The position numbers were made by a program, and so were the translations under genes. The notes under the pieces were generated by a model, which did no database searches, had not been told where the DNA came from, and was given only the letters and a program-made list of their open reading frames with translations. Shown here piece by piece: positions 32,800-57,172 of a stretch of 64,000 nt of DNA (its first letter is position 1; each line of letters starts with the position of its first letter). Source of the DNA: Ampullaceana balthica (lineage: Eukaryota > Mollusca > Gastropoda > Lymnaeidae); NCBI GenBank assembly GCA_944989445.1, contig CALYLW010001199.1, positions 124,001 to 188,000 of the forward strand, in the 5' to 3' direction.

Positions 32800-33899
32800 T
32801 TAGGCAATCGGCGCTAAAGATAAAGTTTTCTAACACCGGCTCGGCCTTATCTTGTAAACTCTGTGAGAAAACTTGCAAATGATGCTGCTTCGTGACATCG
32901 AATAATATTTAAACACTTTTGCTCTGTTCTGATGCTCTTGGCCTCGGTGCAGTTCAGTGCGAGTAATAAAACGTTGATGTTCATTGAATCAATTTGTATT
33001 TTAACGTTTAATTTTAGGCTACATTGCCATGCTCCCTTTATGCTGCACGAATGCGCGGCCGCGCAGACATCTGACGGCCGCCACGCAGCAGTTTAGGTCT
33101 ACTGCGCAGCTTAATTTAACACAAGGATAATAGAGGCTTTCCTTAGTTGTTGACGGAGAGAAGAGTTGACACGGTAAAGGTCCTGACCGTATAAACTAGA
33201 ACCTTAGCTTGAAAACCCAGAATATTATTGCACAAGCTGTGCTACTGTTATTTCCCCTTTATTATATTTGATCTTATCTAATTTAATATATATATATATA
33301 TTAATATATTATATGTTTTTTATGTTCGTCCAATGCTACATCTTTATTGAACTTCAACGGAGTGAAAAATGCGCCCCTCTGCACAAATTGCGGCACCTAA
33401 CACACAGAGTAACTAAAATTATGATCTAACTATTTGCCGTCTTGCCTCGTGTTCAAAATTAATTCCCAATTTTGTTCAGAAAAAAAAGAAGATTTTATTT
33501 GCTGTATAAGATTACTTGTTATTTTTCTTTTGTCGGTTGATTGCTTACATGGGCTGGAATATATCTTATTGGAAAGAACATAATTCCTAATTTAATAATC
33601 CACATTGTTACCGAGAGTTTCAATATTGCTAGTGAGTTGATGAACTCTTGTCTCTTAAAACAAAATCTATTAACTCAATTTCTAACTTATTTCGTCTTCA
33701 GATGTCTTATCTGCCATGACGGATTGCTTATCAGATCACAGGGTAACCGGTTCACGTTTTAGAACTAATATTTGACATAATTAAGATAAGATGTTCCTCT
33801 GACACGTTAATCTGGTCTCAAGTCAAATAGTAGGTTTTTTTCGTGTCATCATAATTTAGTTTTTTCTATTTGAAGTTTTGAAATCAACCAAACGTATAA
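32800..33899. other. Intergenic DNA upstream of gene B
   Basis: No gene seen. A GC-rich patch at 33,028-33,105 (CATGCTCCCTTTATGCTGCA) resembles hAT-end debris; (TA)n at 33,285-33,302. Confidence 0.45.
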
Positions 33900-33907
33900 G
33901 GCTAAGT

Positions 33908-34685
33908 CTATGGCGGATTAAGGGCGGGGGGCATAAGCCAGGGGTCCCCGATGATTTAGGGGCCCCCAAATTTAGTATTTTTTATAATAAAGGTAGACAA
34001 ATGTTTGCATGAATTCCTGAAAATATCATAAATAAAATAAATTAATAAAATCTTATCTTTTAATTTAATGGCTATTCGGACCCGATAGTCTTAGTAATCG
34101 AAAGACCTGATTTTATAGGCTCAATAAGAGAAAATATTAAGGAATATTGCTTATATTTTTAAATTTACATTTGTCAAGCTCGGATGGTCTGATGGAAGTG
34201 TGTCGTCTTGCGGTGCAAGCGGTCACGCGATCGATTCCCGGTGTGGGAATAATTAGTTTTTATCATTTGTCTTTTTTTTCATTTGTCCTTTTTTTTAAAT
34301 TGTCTTTTTACACTCAATTTTAGGACACCAGCAAACAGTTATTTCTTCATATTCTGTTTTTTCATGAATAATCTTTTTGGCTTGGAAGTCCGATCCCGTA
34401 GTAAAGACAAAGTATGAGAAAGGAACCAATGAACTATTTAGTTACAAGTTACGGTCTTATAGTAGCTGCTAGCTAATATTTTATTTAAAGGGACGCTGAC
34501 TGGATAGGGCCCCAGTTTGAATTCCAACCAGGGGCCCCATGCTGTCGTAACCACTGAACTATTTAGTTACAAGTTACAGTCTTATATTAGCTGCTAGCTA
34601 ATATTTTATTTAAAGGGACGCTGACTGGATAGGGCCCCAGCTTGAATTCCAGCCAGGGGCCCCGTGCAGTCGTAATCCACCCCTG
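33908..34685. mobile_element. hAT-like element, 778 bp
   Basis: Starts CTATGGCGGATTAAGG and ends TAATCCACCCCTG; GGCTAAGT flanks it exactly on both sides. The right part has a tandem duplication of about 120 bp with GCCAGGGGCCCC. A related short copy is at 56082-56239. Confidence 0.72.
34172..34249 (+). tRNA. tRNA-like relic
   Basis: GGATGGTCTGATGG and GATCGATTCCCGG are placed like A and B boxes. The stems do not fold into a sound cloverleaf, so probably a tRNA-derived insertion. Confidence 0.4.
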
Positions 34686-34849
34686 GGCTAAGTCTATTAA
34701 TAGCTATGACCAACACAACAGCGAACATCACGCCTGAAACGACTGCTAAGGACAACGGTCGTCGACATGGGAGGTGATTGGGGCTAGTGGACATGAAAAC
34801 GTCTTTCTCCAAAAGTTCCTTACTCTTGACCACTGAACAGACGTTGTCT

Positions 34850-35600
34850 TATCATAGCCATCACGAGACGACTTAAAATTATCTTAGCGATTCCGAGACG
34901 GCTTTATATTATCACAGCCGCACCGAGACAGCCTTGCAATATCACAGCCACGCCGAGACAGCTTTGACACCATCACAGCCACGCCGAGACAGCTTTACAT
35001 CATCACAGCCACGCCGAGACAGCCTTACATCATCACAGCCTCACCGAGACAGCCTTGCAATATCACAGCCACGCCGAGACAGCTTTACATCATCACAGCC
35101 ACACCTAGACAGCCTTACATCATCACAGCCACGCCAAGACAGCCTTACATCATCACAGCCACACCGAGACATCCTTACATTATCACAGCCACACCGAGAC
35201 AGCCTTACATCATCACAGCCACACCGAGACAGCCTTACATCATCACAGCCACACCGAGACAGCCTTACGTCATCACAGCCACACCGAGACAGCCTTACAT
35301 CATCACAGCCACACCGAGACAACCTTACATTCACAGCCACACCGAGACAGCTTTACATCATCACAGCCACACCGAGACAGCCTTACGTAATCACAGCCAC
35401 ACCGAGACAGCTTTACATCATCGCAGCCACACCGAGACAGCCTTACACCATTACAACAGCCATAAACGAGGCATCCTTACATCATCACAGCCACACCGAG
35501 ACAGCCGTACATCATCATAGCCACACCGAGACAGCCTTATATCATCGCAGCCACACCGAGACAGCCTTACGTCATCACAGCCACACTGAGACAGCTGTTG
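34850..35600. repeat. 30-bp minisatellite, about 24 copies
   Basis: Unit CAGCCACACCGAGACAGCCT plus TACATCATCA. Period divisible by three keeps all frames open (a 259-codon frame on plus), but there is no sign of a gene. Confidence 0.93.
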
Positions 35601-35734
35601 CCTCAGCGTGTTTTCAGCAGACTAGCGCCACTTTGACATTCCTTACATTTTTCTCTGTTGTGTGTTTTACAGTATTCTCGTTGAATGTCCACGAAGTCCT
35701 TTCAGTATTGTAGGAATTGTAGCCCCATCTCTTG

Positions 35735-35938
35735 GCGTGCTAGACAATACTTGGCGTGCTAGACAATACTTGGCGTGCTAGACAATACTTGGCGTGCTAG
35801 ACAATATTTGGCGTGCTAGACAATACTTGGCGTGCTAGACAATACTTGGCGTGCTAGACAATACTTGGCGTGCTAGACAATACTTGGCGTGCTAGACAAT
35901 ACTTGGCGTGCTAGACAATACTTGGCGTGCTAGACAAT
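35735..35938. repeat. 19-bp minisatellite, about 11 copies
   Basis: CTTGGCGTGCTAGACAATA repeated almost without change; very homogeneous, so recently amplified. Confidence 0.95.
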
Positions 35939-36130
35939 GAAATTAGTGTGACGTTATAAATACATTTCTTTGTGCTTTTTGTTGGTGTTTTAAAAAATTC
36001 ATTATCGAAATTTACAGATTATTTCGTCCGTGACAATGACGCGCTCATTGCCTAACTCCGCTAAGAGCAGTCAAAGAATCCAGCATTACAACAACACTGT
36101 AACAAAAGGCAGTGCGGGGGATTTAGGTTA

Positions 36131-36396
36131 GGGGCCGTCCATAAAGGACGTCACGCTACTTTTGACCATTTTAAACTGCCCCCCTGTCACAAACTGTCAC
36201 AAATCTAGGACCATCTAAAGTACGTCACACTTTCGAACGAAAATGTTGTTTTTTTTATTAACAAAATAATTTAAAATTTAATATAAAATAGCGTGACATC
36301 ACACATGGCCGGACCCCCTCCCCCTGTCACAAACTGTCACACTTTCTTACACCCCCCTCCCCCCTCTGGAGCGTGACGTACTTTATGGACGGCCCC
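36131..36396. mobile_element. Harbinger-like MITE
   Basis: GGGGCCGTCCATAAAGGACG and inverted copy, flanked by TTA. Confidence 0.85.
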
Positions 36397-36769
36397 TTAG
36401 TGCTATACTCCAGCTTCGTCATATGCATGGCGGCACTTAAGAAAATAGTCAAACCTTTATAATACAACAAAATATATTATGTTATTATAAAATATCAGTT
36501 GCGGAATTTTTGATAAACATTAGTTCTATTGTAATTCTAAAACTTAAAACACATTTATTAACACATTGTTAATACTTTCCCAGTTACACACGTGTCATGT
36601 GACCCAAATCAAAAATATTAAAAATAAAATTACTAACAGAAATTAGTTCACGATGGTTTTATTTCAAGCGATCTTTATTACGTTTATGAATGACATTAAT
36701 ACATAAATGAGGCATATATGAACTTGAGCATTGCGTCACATGTATGTTTACCGGAATAATTAACAATAA

Positions 36770-37049
36770 GGGGCCGTCCCATAAAGTCCGTCACGCAATT
36801 TTTTGACCATTTTAACTCCTCCCCTCCCCCCTGTCACAAACTGTCACACATCTCAGACCACCCTCACCCTAAAGTATGTCACACTTTCGAACAAAAATTT
36901 GGTTTTTCATTAACAAAATAATCAAAATTTAATATAAAACAGCGTGACGTCACACGTGGCCGGGCCCCTCTCCCCCCTGTCACAAACTGTCACACTTTCT
37001 TACACCCCCTCCCCCCGTCTGGAGCGTGACGTACTTTATGGACGGCCCC
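36770..37049. mobile_element. Harbinger-like MITE
   Basis: GGGGCCGTCCCATAAAGTCC and inverted copy, flanked by TAA. Opposite ends align with the copy 370 bp away. Confidence 0.85.
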
Positions 37050-37163
37050 TAAGTTGTTTCCTCGGGGGAACCCGCCTACGAGAAATCATTTAAGTTCTTT
37101 TCTTTTACTCTTTGCTTTTCATATCCCATTCATAGACGCGAACGTCATTAAAAGCATACTAAC

Positions 37164-37326
37164 CAGGGATTCTCAAACGTTATAAACATCGACCCGTTTA
37201 CGGTCTTCAATGTAAATGTTGGTTTTTTTTTGTTTAAAAAAAGCTTTATTTTTTAAACATTAGCCTCAATTTTTTTTCTGGTGACCCACTTATGAGGCAG
37301 TATTGTTTAAATTGAGAACCGCTAAT
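37164..37326. mobile_element. Probable hAT MITE
   Basis: CAGGGATTCTCAAAC on the left and AAATTGAGAACCGCT on the right are imperfect inverted ends; no clear duplication. Confidence 0.45.
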
Positions 37327-37468
37327 AGGAGCTTATGAAGGCTAACAAAGATCGATTACATGAATAATTAATATAGTCAAAGTCAAACAATGAACCCCCC
37401 CCCAGCACCCCTTTCCGCCTCCCTGTGTTAAGGGACACCCCAGCCCCACCCCATCCCACCGCCCCACT

Positions 37469-49861
<12,393 letters not shown>

Positions 49862-49911
49862 GTTCACTGTAGCTTGGTCAGTGTAAATTGTGTGGCCTTC
49901 GGCATGTTGTG

Positions 49912-49917
49912 TTTATA
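49912..49917 (-). promoter_or_regulatory. TATA box of gene C
   Basis: TATAAA on the minus strand about 51 nt upstream of the ATG. Confidence 0.65.
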
Positions 49918-50184
49918 AGTCTTTTAAAAAAATCTACATTTTTTTATAATATAAAAAAGGCACACAAAAAAAGAAGCAACAAAACAACAAGCAAACCACA
50001 ATCACAACAAAATAAAACAAAGAATCTAATTATCCGTTATCAAATTGAGCAGAGATAAGTTCTTTTACGACTTGGCTGGAACAACATGCATTCCTTAATT
50101 AGATTAAGCTCGCTGTGAAGTGTTCCCATTACGCTTTAAAAAAACAAAATTATTGTTTGTGTCATTTCCTAAGGTTCAAAGATC

Positions 50185-50772
50185 TTGGAGAACTGTTACT
50201 TTTACCTTTGGTGTCGTATTCGAATGGTTGCCCTGAAGACCTCTGCGATTTCTGGGTCTTTCAGTTTGCCAAGGTCAAAGCGTAATCGTGAATTGCCTTG
50301 TTTTGCTATCTTTTTCAGGTGGAGATGGAAAGCCATCAGCACCAGATTATGGTCACTGCCGATATCTGCTCCAGGGAAACTTCTAGTTTTAGCTGTTTTA
50401 ATGCATGATTTGAATCGTTTTTTGACCAGTATGTAATCTATCTGGCTACTATGTTCCCCATCGGGACTGTACCAAGTCCATCTTCTGGGTTTTTTATGTT
50501 GGCCAATTGTGTTGGCTAGCAGGAGGTTGTTATATCTTGCAAATTCCAGGAGTCGTAGCCCTCTATCATTGATCAGGTCATTGCAAGAGCGTCCGCAAGT
50601 ATCTGCCCAGTTGGTACATACATCTACACCTATCTTCGCGTTCCAGTCTCCTTGGACGACGATAATGTCTTTCCCTGGTGTTTAATCCACGATGTCCTGT
50701 ACTTGGTCATAGAAGGCCTCTACTTCTCTGTCATCGTTGCTGGTTGTAGGAGCATATATCTGTACAAGCGCA
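50185..50772 (-). pseudogene. RTE-like LINE endonuclease, C-terminal half
   Basis: Minus strand VQIYAPTTSNDDREVEAFYD, then GDWNAKIGVD, SSQIDYILVKKRF and ADIGSDHNLVLM, motifs of the APE-type endonuclease (GDWNA, SDH). One stop after QDIVD. Continuation of 53344-53818. Confidence 0.78.
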
Positions 50773-51749
50773 GTACCCGTGCTACGCTACGAGATCGGCA
50801 TAATAAAAATATCAATACTTTCATATATATATATTACCCAGGTTCAGTGATGATATTGATATTAATGACTGCCACTACCAATGAAAAGTAAACCTTTAAA
50901 AGTTCACAAAGGTGCCCCTCTATACATAAAAATAATAGTGCCGAAAATTAGCCTCAATCTTAACCCAGTGCATAAATTTCATCTTGTTTACATCGTTTCC
51001 TTTTCACACAAAAACTCAAACAATGAGGTCATGTCATATAATATTTTACTGCGAGAATCACAACACGCTCTGTTAATCTCGAAACCAAAATGATTATGAT
51101 TTTATTATTACACGCTTTTATTTAAGTCACACTGTTTGTATGTTGTATCCATCCTTCCTTCAAATCTTGTAACGTAAAATTAAACCACTTCTGATGGTCC
51201 AAGAGATCTCAAAATTTTACCACATATAGATCGTGGATGACAATTCATTGTATCAAAATTTCAGATCGATCGAATGTACTGTAATTAAATTAATGCACTT
51301 TTAGTTTTTAGTTTTTTTACCACGTTTTTATTAACTCGCTTTCGTTGGGCATTGTTTGCTTGTTTGTTGGATTGTCCAAGATTTTTTCAAATCTGCCAAT
51401 GTAAAATTGAACCACTTCTGATTATCCTAGAGATCTGAAAATTTTACCACAGATAGATCTTGGATGACAATGCATTGTAGCAAAATTTCAGATCGATCAA
51501 ATTTACCGTTATTAAATTATTGAACTTTAAAATTTATCTATAGTATATATAAAAGCATCTGTACCGTCGGCTTTTGTTGACATCCGTGAGTTCGCCCCGT
51601 GACCACATCACAATGTTTTTAAAACGTTGGGCGGGCGCTTGTGAGGTGTTTGGTAAAATAAATAGAGGTAAAAAAATATTTTTAAAAACCAGGTTGTTAT
51701 AAGTGGACTAAAAAGAATAAAATAAATAGAAGTTAAAAAAAAGATTTTT

Positions 51750-52046
51750 AAAAACCACGTTTTTAGAAGCGGACTAAAAAGAAGAAAATAATTTAAAACT
51801 TATTAGTTCAAGTACTTCGATTTAATATGACTAAAAACGTGGGGTGGGTGTTTGGTATAAAAATTAAAGATTTCTAATTTAGAAGGCAAAAGAGAGATCT
51901 ATAACTGAGAGAATGAGTGAACCGCATATGTTAAACCTCATAAGCGCCCGCCCCACGTTTTAGTCATATTAAATCGAAGTACTTGAACTAATAAGTTTTA
52001 AATTATTTTCTTCTTTTTAGTCCGCTTCTAAAAACGTGGTTTTTAC
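51750..52046. repeat. Near-perfect inverted repeat, arms about 98 bp, loop about 100 bp
   Basis: Left arm 51750-51846, right arm 51948-52046; both contain AGAAGCGGACTAAAAAGAAG (or complement) and TTAGTTCAAGTACTTCGATT. I see a single indel across the arms. Confidence 0.88.
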
Positions 52047-52979
52047 AAATATTTTTTTTAACTTCTATTTATTGTCTATATAAAATATTATCACTCGCGT
52101 CAATGAACCATGCCTCAATTCGCCCTAGAGGGATACAATTAATCTCAATGTGTTCACGTCAGATGTGGGTGGTAAAGAGTTTTTATTATAACTTTGTAAA
52201 TTACCATCAATATTAAGTCTTGCTGGCCGAAATATAAGCGTGATCGATTGCCGACATGGGGGTACGAGGGTTCAATTTTCAGTTAGGGAAAATGTTTGTT
52301 TTTTTGTATTATACATACATTTGTAATGAATAATCTTTCTTTTTACCACTATCAGATTTAAGTTATTGACAATGAATTTTCACTAATTAAATTGAATTGA
52401 TAAGGTCGAAAAATGAATTTTTAAAAAAGTTGATACTAAAAAGTAGAAAATAAAATAATGTAAAAAATCTTTTTTTTAAAAAGGACACGCTTTTATTTAC
52501 ATAAAGAAAATGCACTAAAAAGAAGAAAATAAAATTTTTCTATGAAAACAGGTGAAATTGGTGAACCTATCACCTATCTACTGCACATAAAAGCGTGGGG
52601 CGCTCATCACAACTCTCTATCGTGTACAAGGCTGCGAAACATAAAAACAAATGTGTATGAATATTAATAAACAGTAAAAGTTTCCACAACTTTGATCATT
52701 TAAATGCTACTATCACATTAATTAGAAATACTTTTTTATATGTAAGAGAATAGTTGCAATGAGAAATGATTTGTGATGGGCGCCCATATTACGTCTATAT
52801 TTAAAATTTTTTAAAAATTTAAAAAAAAATAATAATAATTTAAAAAAATCAAGAGTTACCGGACATAGCGGTGACAGACGCGCTTAGGCGCAATATAAAT
52901 AGGGACTAGCGTATCACCCGTCAAAAATCACGGAAGTTTTCAGTTGAAATCTATTTATTTTGAAAAAATGCACTTTTTT

Positions 52980-53240
52980 TATGGCGCCTACGGCACCGAC
53001 CTTTTTCAAAAGCCCAACTAACTTGTCCTTGTTTGATAAATACGAAATATTAAAACTTTCTGAAATGTACACAAAGTATTTTATAATAGGGGTTGCAAGG
53101 CACCTACGGCGCCCCTTTTATTTTTTGATTTTATAATTAACCATCATCAAATCCTCTTTTTACATTGTTTCCTTTTCCAAAATTAAAATATGAGCTAAAA
53201 CAATGAAGTCATATAATATTTTTTTACGGCGAATCTTTAA
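52980..53240. repeat. Dispersed repeat, CCTACGGCGCC family
   Basis: Shared with 57280-57520 (AAATGTACACAAAGTATTTT, AAAACAATGACGTCATATAA) and in part with 50930-51060. Confidence 0.65.
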
Positions 53241-53343
53241 TTTGAATACCTTTTGATGCATTGGTGCAGTAATTTGGTGCGCTGCTTTCTAAAATTAATA
53301 GCGTCACGGACAGACACTACAGACGTGACAGAGATTGCTAATT

Positions 53344-53930
53344 ATGTATATTGATAATTGTGATATTGAAGGGTGTGGCTTTCAGCCGAATGGTAATGAT
53401 GCGGCTGGCTGGAGACAGGACGACACCATATGACAGAGTTTACTATATTTTTATGGCTGCGGAATCCAACTCCATGCTCATGTCTGTCCTCCCTGCCGCT
53501 GAAGTAGATCTTGTGTCCCTCCTCTGTTGGGACTTCATAAAAGCTTTTCCATCGGGTCTCGCATAGTCCGATGACATTCCATTGATATTGCTCCATTTCA
53601 TGCGTCGATTCTTTCACTTTCCCTGTAGCATGTAGGGTTCTTACATTCCATGTGCCAATAATTATGTCGTCTCTTCTATTAAGATTGAATGGGGGTGTTG
53701 GTTGTGGTGGACCAGTAATACACTTTTCGTCCCCACCCTGGTGTGCAGTGGTAGAGGCGGCCCTTGTTAACTCGGGCGACGACCGAGCCGGTATGTGCTG
53801 AGTTAGTATTACAGTCATGTGGTATGTCTAGGGAAGGAAATGCTTGGCGGCGCCCATCCCTCTCCAAGCTTGACCACAGCCGGTTTCCTCCTTATCGGTG
53901 GTCCGCCTTGATCACGGACACGTAGCTGTT
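53344..53930 (-). pseudogene. RTE-like LINE, N-terminal endonuclease
   Basis: Minus strand DDIIIGTWNVRTLHATGKVK then QYQWNVIGLCETRW and EGHKIYFSGREDRHEHGVGF, typical of APE-type LINE endonucleases. A frameshift occurs near SVIWCRPVSS. The 5' untranslated part runs to about 54,200. Confidence 0.82.
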
Positions 53931-54200
53931 GAGTTCGCATTTGATCTCGTCCGCCCTGGCCGGTGCTTCAACTTGGAAGTCATACGCCCAGTGGTGCCGT
54001 ATCAACACCATCCCCTCACGTGGTTTAGCCGGTCAGCTGAGACCGTTGCCGGGGTGTAGCGCTGGGAGCTAAACGTGAGAGTTTTGAGAAATGGGTGAGG
54101 ACCAGTGAGCTTGACCACCCGAGGGTGCAGCTGTCAAAGCGTTAAAGGTACTACCTCTGCCCAGAGCCCTCTACAACCCCTGCCTAGCTGGCAGCTAGGA
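53931..54200 (-). mobile_element. 5' untranslated region of the LINE
   Basis: GC-richer leader with ACCCCGGCAACGGTCTCAG and GTTGATACGGCACCACTG upstream of the endonuclease; junction with the plus-strand half near 54,200. Confidence 0.55.
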
Positions 54201-54915
54201 CGAACTAAAAGAATTCCTTGCAAAACTAGAGAAAACAGCAAAGACGTATGGCATGGAAATCAATGCAGAAAAGACCAAGGTCATGGCAAATAGAAAATTC
54301 ACAAATGAAATTAGGATAAACGGGCAAAAACTCCCTTTAAATATCTAGGAGTCATAATATCCGACGAAGGCTCAAAGCCAGAAATTCTTGCCAGATTTGC
54401 CCAAACAATGGCAGCACTGAGCAAACTAAAACACATCTGGCAAAGCAAGAAACTCTCCCTGAGATCAAAGATCCGACTAATGCGCGCTCTGGCGATGTCG
54501 GTCTTCTTGTATCGTTGTGAGGCTTGGGCGCTCACTGCAAACCTCAATGCGCTAGAGATGAGATGTTTCTGAAAGATACTGAACATCTCCTACACAAAGC
54601 ACATCACAAACGAAGCGGTCCGCAACAAAATAAGTGCTGTCATCGGTCCCTACGAGGACCTTCTCACCTCAATCAAGAAGAGGAAACTACGATGGTACGG
54701 ACACGTGACAAGAACTGGAGGTCTCGCAAAGACTGTAATGCAAGGCACAGTCCAGGTAGGAAGGAAAAGAGGCAGACAAAGGAAGAGATGGGAAGACGAA
54801 ATCAAAGAGTGGACGGCCTGTCATTCAGCGGACCGGGACAAATGGCGTGAGATAATGAGCAGTTCACGATGGTGCCCCAACTACCCAATGACGCGTTAAG
54901 GGATAGTTCAAGTTC
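54201..54915 (+). pseudogene. RTE-like LINE reverse transcriptase C-terminus and 3' end
   Basis: TYGMEINAEKTKVMANRKF, YLGVIISDEGSKPEILARF, RALAMSVFLYRCEAWALTAN, KRKLRWYGHVTRTGGLAKTV and QRKRWEDEIKEWT. Stops and a frameshift break it. It ends GTTAAGGGATAGTTCAAG, as in the 3833-4010 fragment. Confidence 0.82.
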
Positions 54916-56073
54916 AAGTCGTATTCGAATACAAAAATCTTTATATAATTTAAGTAAAGTAGCTGTATATGAATTTTAAGTACAAGACCGTATGTTTTTG
55001 CATACCTTTTTAAAATGCTTACATACTTAAAACAGCATAAAAATAATAAAAATTATAGGAAATATGTTTTTACAAGGAAACTTAAATGAAAATACATTTG
55101 TGGTATTTTTAAGAAATCTCCTTTAAAGTAAATTTAAAATCAGTAAAATTTACTTGTCTGAAAATTTTGAAATTGTTTATATAATAAATGTATTTAAAAA
55201 ATCCATATTGATATTGGATCCATGTAGTAATTGTAGCACACAAAAAACAACATTTTAAGTTGTTCATTCGACTTGTCCAAATAAATTCAAAATGCTTACA
55301 TCTTTTTCACTACCTAATGACTTAAATGGGTAAATAATAATAATAACAGAACTCATTCATAATTTTCACAAAAATGTTTCTTTTTTTTATTCCCTTCATG
55401 TAAACATGATTAATATCAGCTGGAAAGAAAAACTAAATAAAATTCTTGTAATTCTAGTTGACATTAGAAATCATCAATATGAACGTTATACATAATAAGC
55501 AGTATTGTAAAGTAATTATTGAAAATATATTTAATATCTTTTTCAGCCATACAGTTGTTTTTTTTTGGAAAAAAATAAATTTAAAAAAAGTATTATAAAT
55601 TTACAAAATTGATCGATCAGAAAAAAAAATAATTATAAAAAGAAGGCAAAAAAGGATTAAAAAAAAATAATGAAGAAAAATAGACTTGAGCTTGTGCTCA
55701 ACCCTCTTGGCAGTTTGAAAACAGATTTTAATTTAATAAATTAATAAGCTCATAAATCCTGATTCTATAAATATTTCTCTGTTTTAGTAAATTAGTTAAG
55801 TTAGTGAGAGAATAATAATTTTTAAAAATCTAAAATACTTTAAACATTTGTATATAAGAATTACAATTTTTAAAAATTGAGTTAAAAAATAAGTCGTTTC
55901 TGGGTGGAAATAAAAATTTTACAAATAAAAATGATATAATAATATTATTTTAAAAAATTCATTTATAAGATAATATGAATAATTGAGAATGAGTTAGTTC
56001 AAGGCACTACTATAAGTGATCCATGCAGTGAATATATGACTAGAAAGTTATAGTGTACACATTGCAGTAGCTA
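54916..56073. other. AT-rich intergenic DNA
   Basis: Nothing recognised; very low GC with A and T runs. Confidence 0.55.
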
Positions 56074-56081
56074 TAGCATGT

Positions 56082-56239
56082 CTATTGCGGATTAAGGGGA
56101 GGTGCTGATTGGGATAAAGCCAGGGGCCCTCAATGATTTAAGTGCCCCAAACTTATTATATTGTATAATAAAGGTGGCTGCACCAGGCCTCAGGTGGAAA
56201 TTGCAGCCAGGGGCCCCGTGCAATATTGATCCGCCCCTG
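56082..56239. mobile_element. Short hAT-like element
   Basis: CTATTGCGGATTAAGG start, GATCCGCCCCTG end; flanks TAGCATGT and TAACATGT (7 of 8). Same family as 33908-34685. Confidence 0.75.
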
Positions 56240-56249
56240 TAACATGTAA

Positions 56250-57050
56250 GATTACAATATATCACTGCTGAAAGCTATTAACAACTTTTAAATATTAACT
56301 AATAATTCATATATGGCCATTTTCATTTCAGTTTAAATTAACATAAATACTACCTACAATTCATGACATACATCTGCAGAATATATTCTATTTTAATGAG
56401 CTGAGTTAAAGATAATATTATATTTGTTAGCAATTTTCCAATTTCAAATTCATTTTCCTGATTTACAGAATAATGAGAATTCTCACACTTTTACTAGTTT
56501 AATATTTGAAAAATTATTTACAAAGTGAAGTTATAGTCTCAACTCTCATTCAAATAATTGTACAATGTCATATTTTAAGGAATTATAAAACTTAACAGGC
56601 TATATATTTTTTTTCTCCAATTTTAATCAATTGACCTTGTATTTTGTTGAAATTGGAAATGAAAATATTGAACATTGTAAACAGCAAAGAAAATTGTGAT
56701 GTTATTTTATTTAAAAAGATTATTTACTTTAATGTGGTTCTTCTGTAATATTCATTGATAAGCGTATTATTATATACAAAATAAGAAATACTGAATGGTT
56801 ATTTAAAAATATTTAAAATGCTAATTAACCAACACTCCCTTTTGTTTTGTTTAAAAGTACAGTTACATTTTTTAAATCTCATCCGCAATCAACATTCATA
56901 GAATTCATGCATCCTTATATAACACATTTAAAAATACTTATCATAAATTTGGCTAAGAATGATCTATAATGTTCTATTGAAAACATAAAACATTTTTAAT
57001 ATACTATATTATACATTCATAATAGAGCAATTGTATTTCTTTCTACTGTA
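56250..57050. other. AT-rich DNA downstream of the nidogen-like gene
   Basis: Presumed 3' flank or 3' UTR; no poly(A) signal could be chosen with confidence. Confidence 0.45.
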
Positions 57051-57053
57051 AAA

Positions 57054-57172
57054 CTATTGCTGACACAATCTTGGGTCCATGCCATCAGGACAAGCACATG
57101 TCCGCCCTCTGTTTTGAGAGGCCAGACAAAGGAACTTGCAGCCACCATCATTTAATCCACACGAATTTCTTA
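57054..57172 (-). CDS. NID: Nidogen-like final exon: C-terminal EGF and stop
   Basis: 119 nt encoding CGLNDGGCKFLCLASQNRGR and CACPDGMDPRLCQQ, then TAG. No clear AATAAA was seen nearby. Confidence 0.88.

Larger units (their letters stand above)
50773..53343. mobile_element. ~2.6-kb insertion splitting the LINE endonuclease
   Basis: Interrupts the endonuclease between the ITIINI and QIYAPT segments. It holds two tandem degenerate units (51150-51560), a long hairpin (51750-52046) and a dispersed CCTACGGCGCC-containing repeat (52980-53240). Class not determined. Confidence 0.6.

Noticed and set aside
34934..35713. 259-codon open frame of SQPHRDSLTS repeats
   Set aside because: The 30-bp period keeps every frame open; no flanking gene structure or signal peptide was seen.
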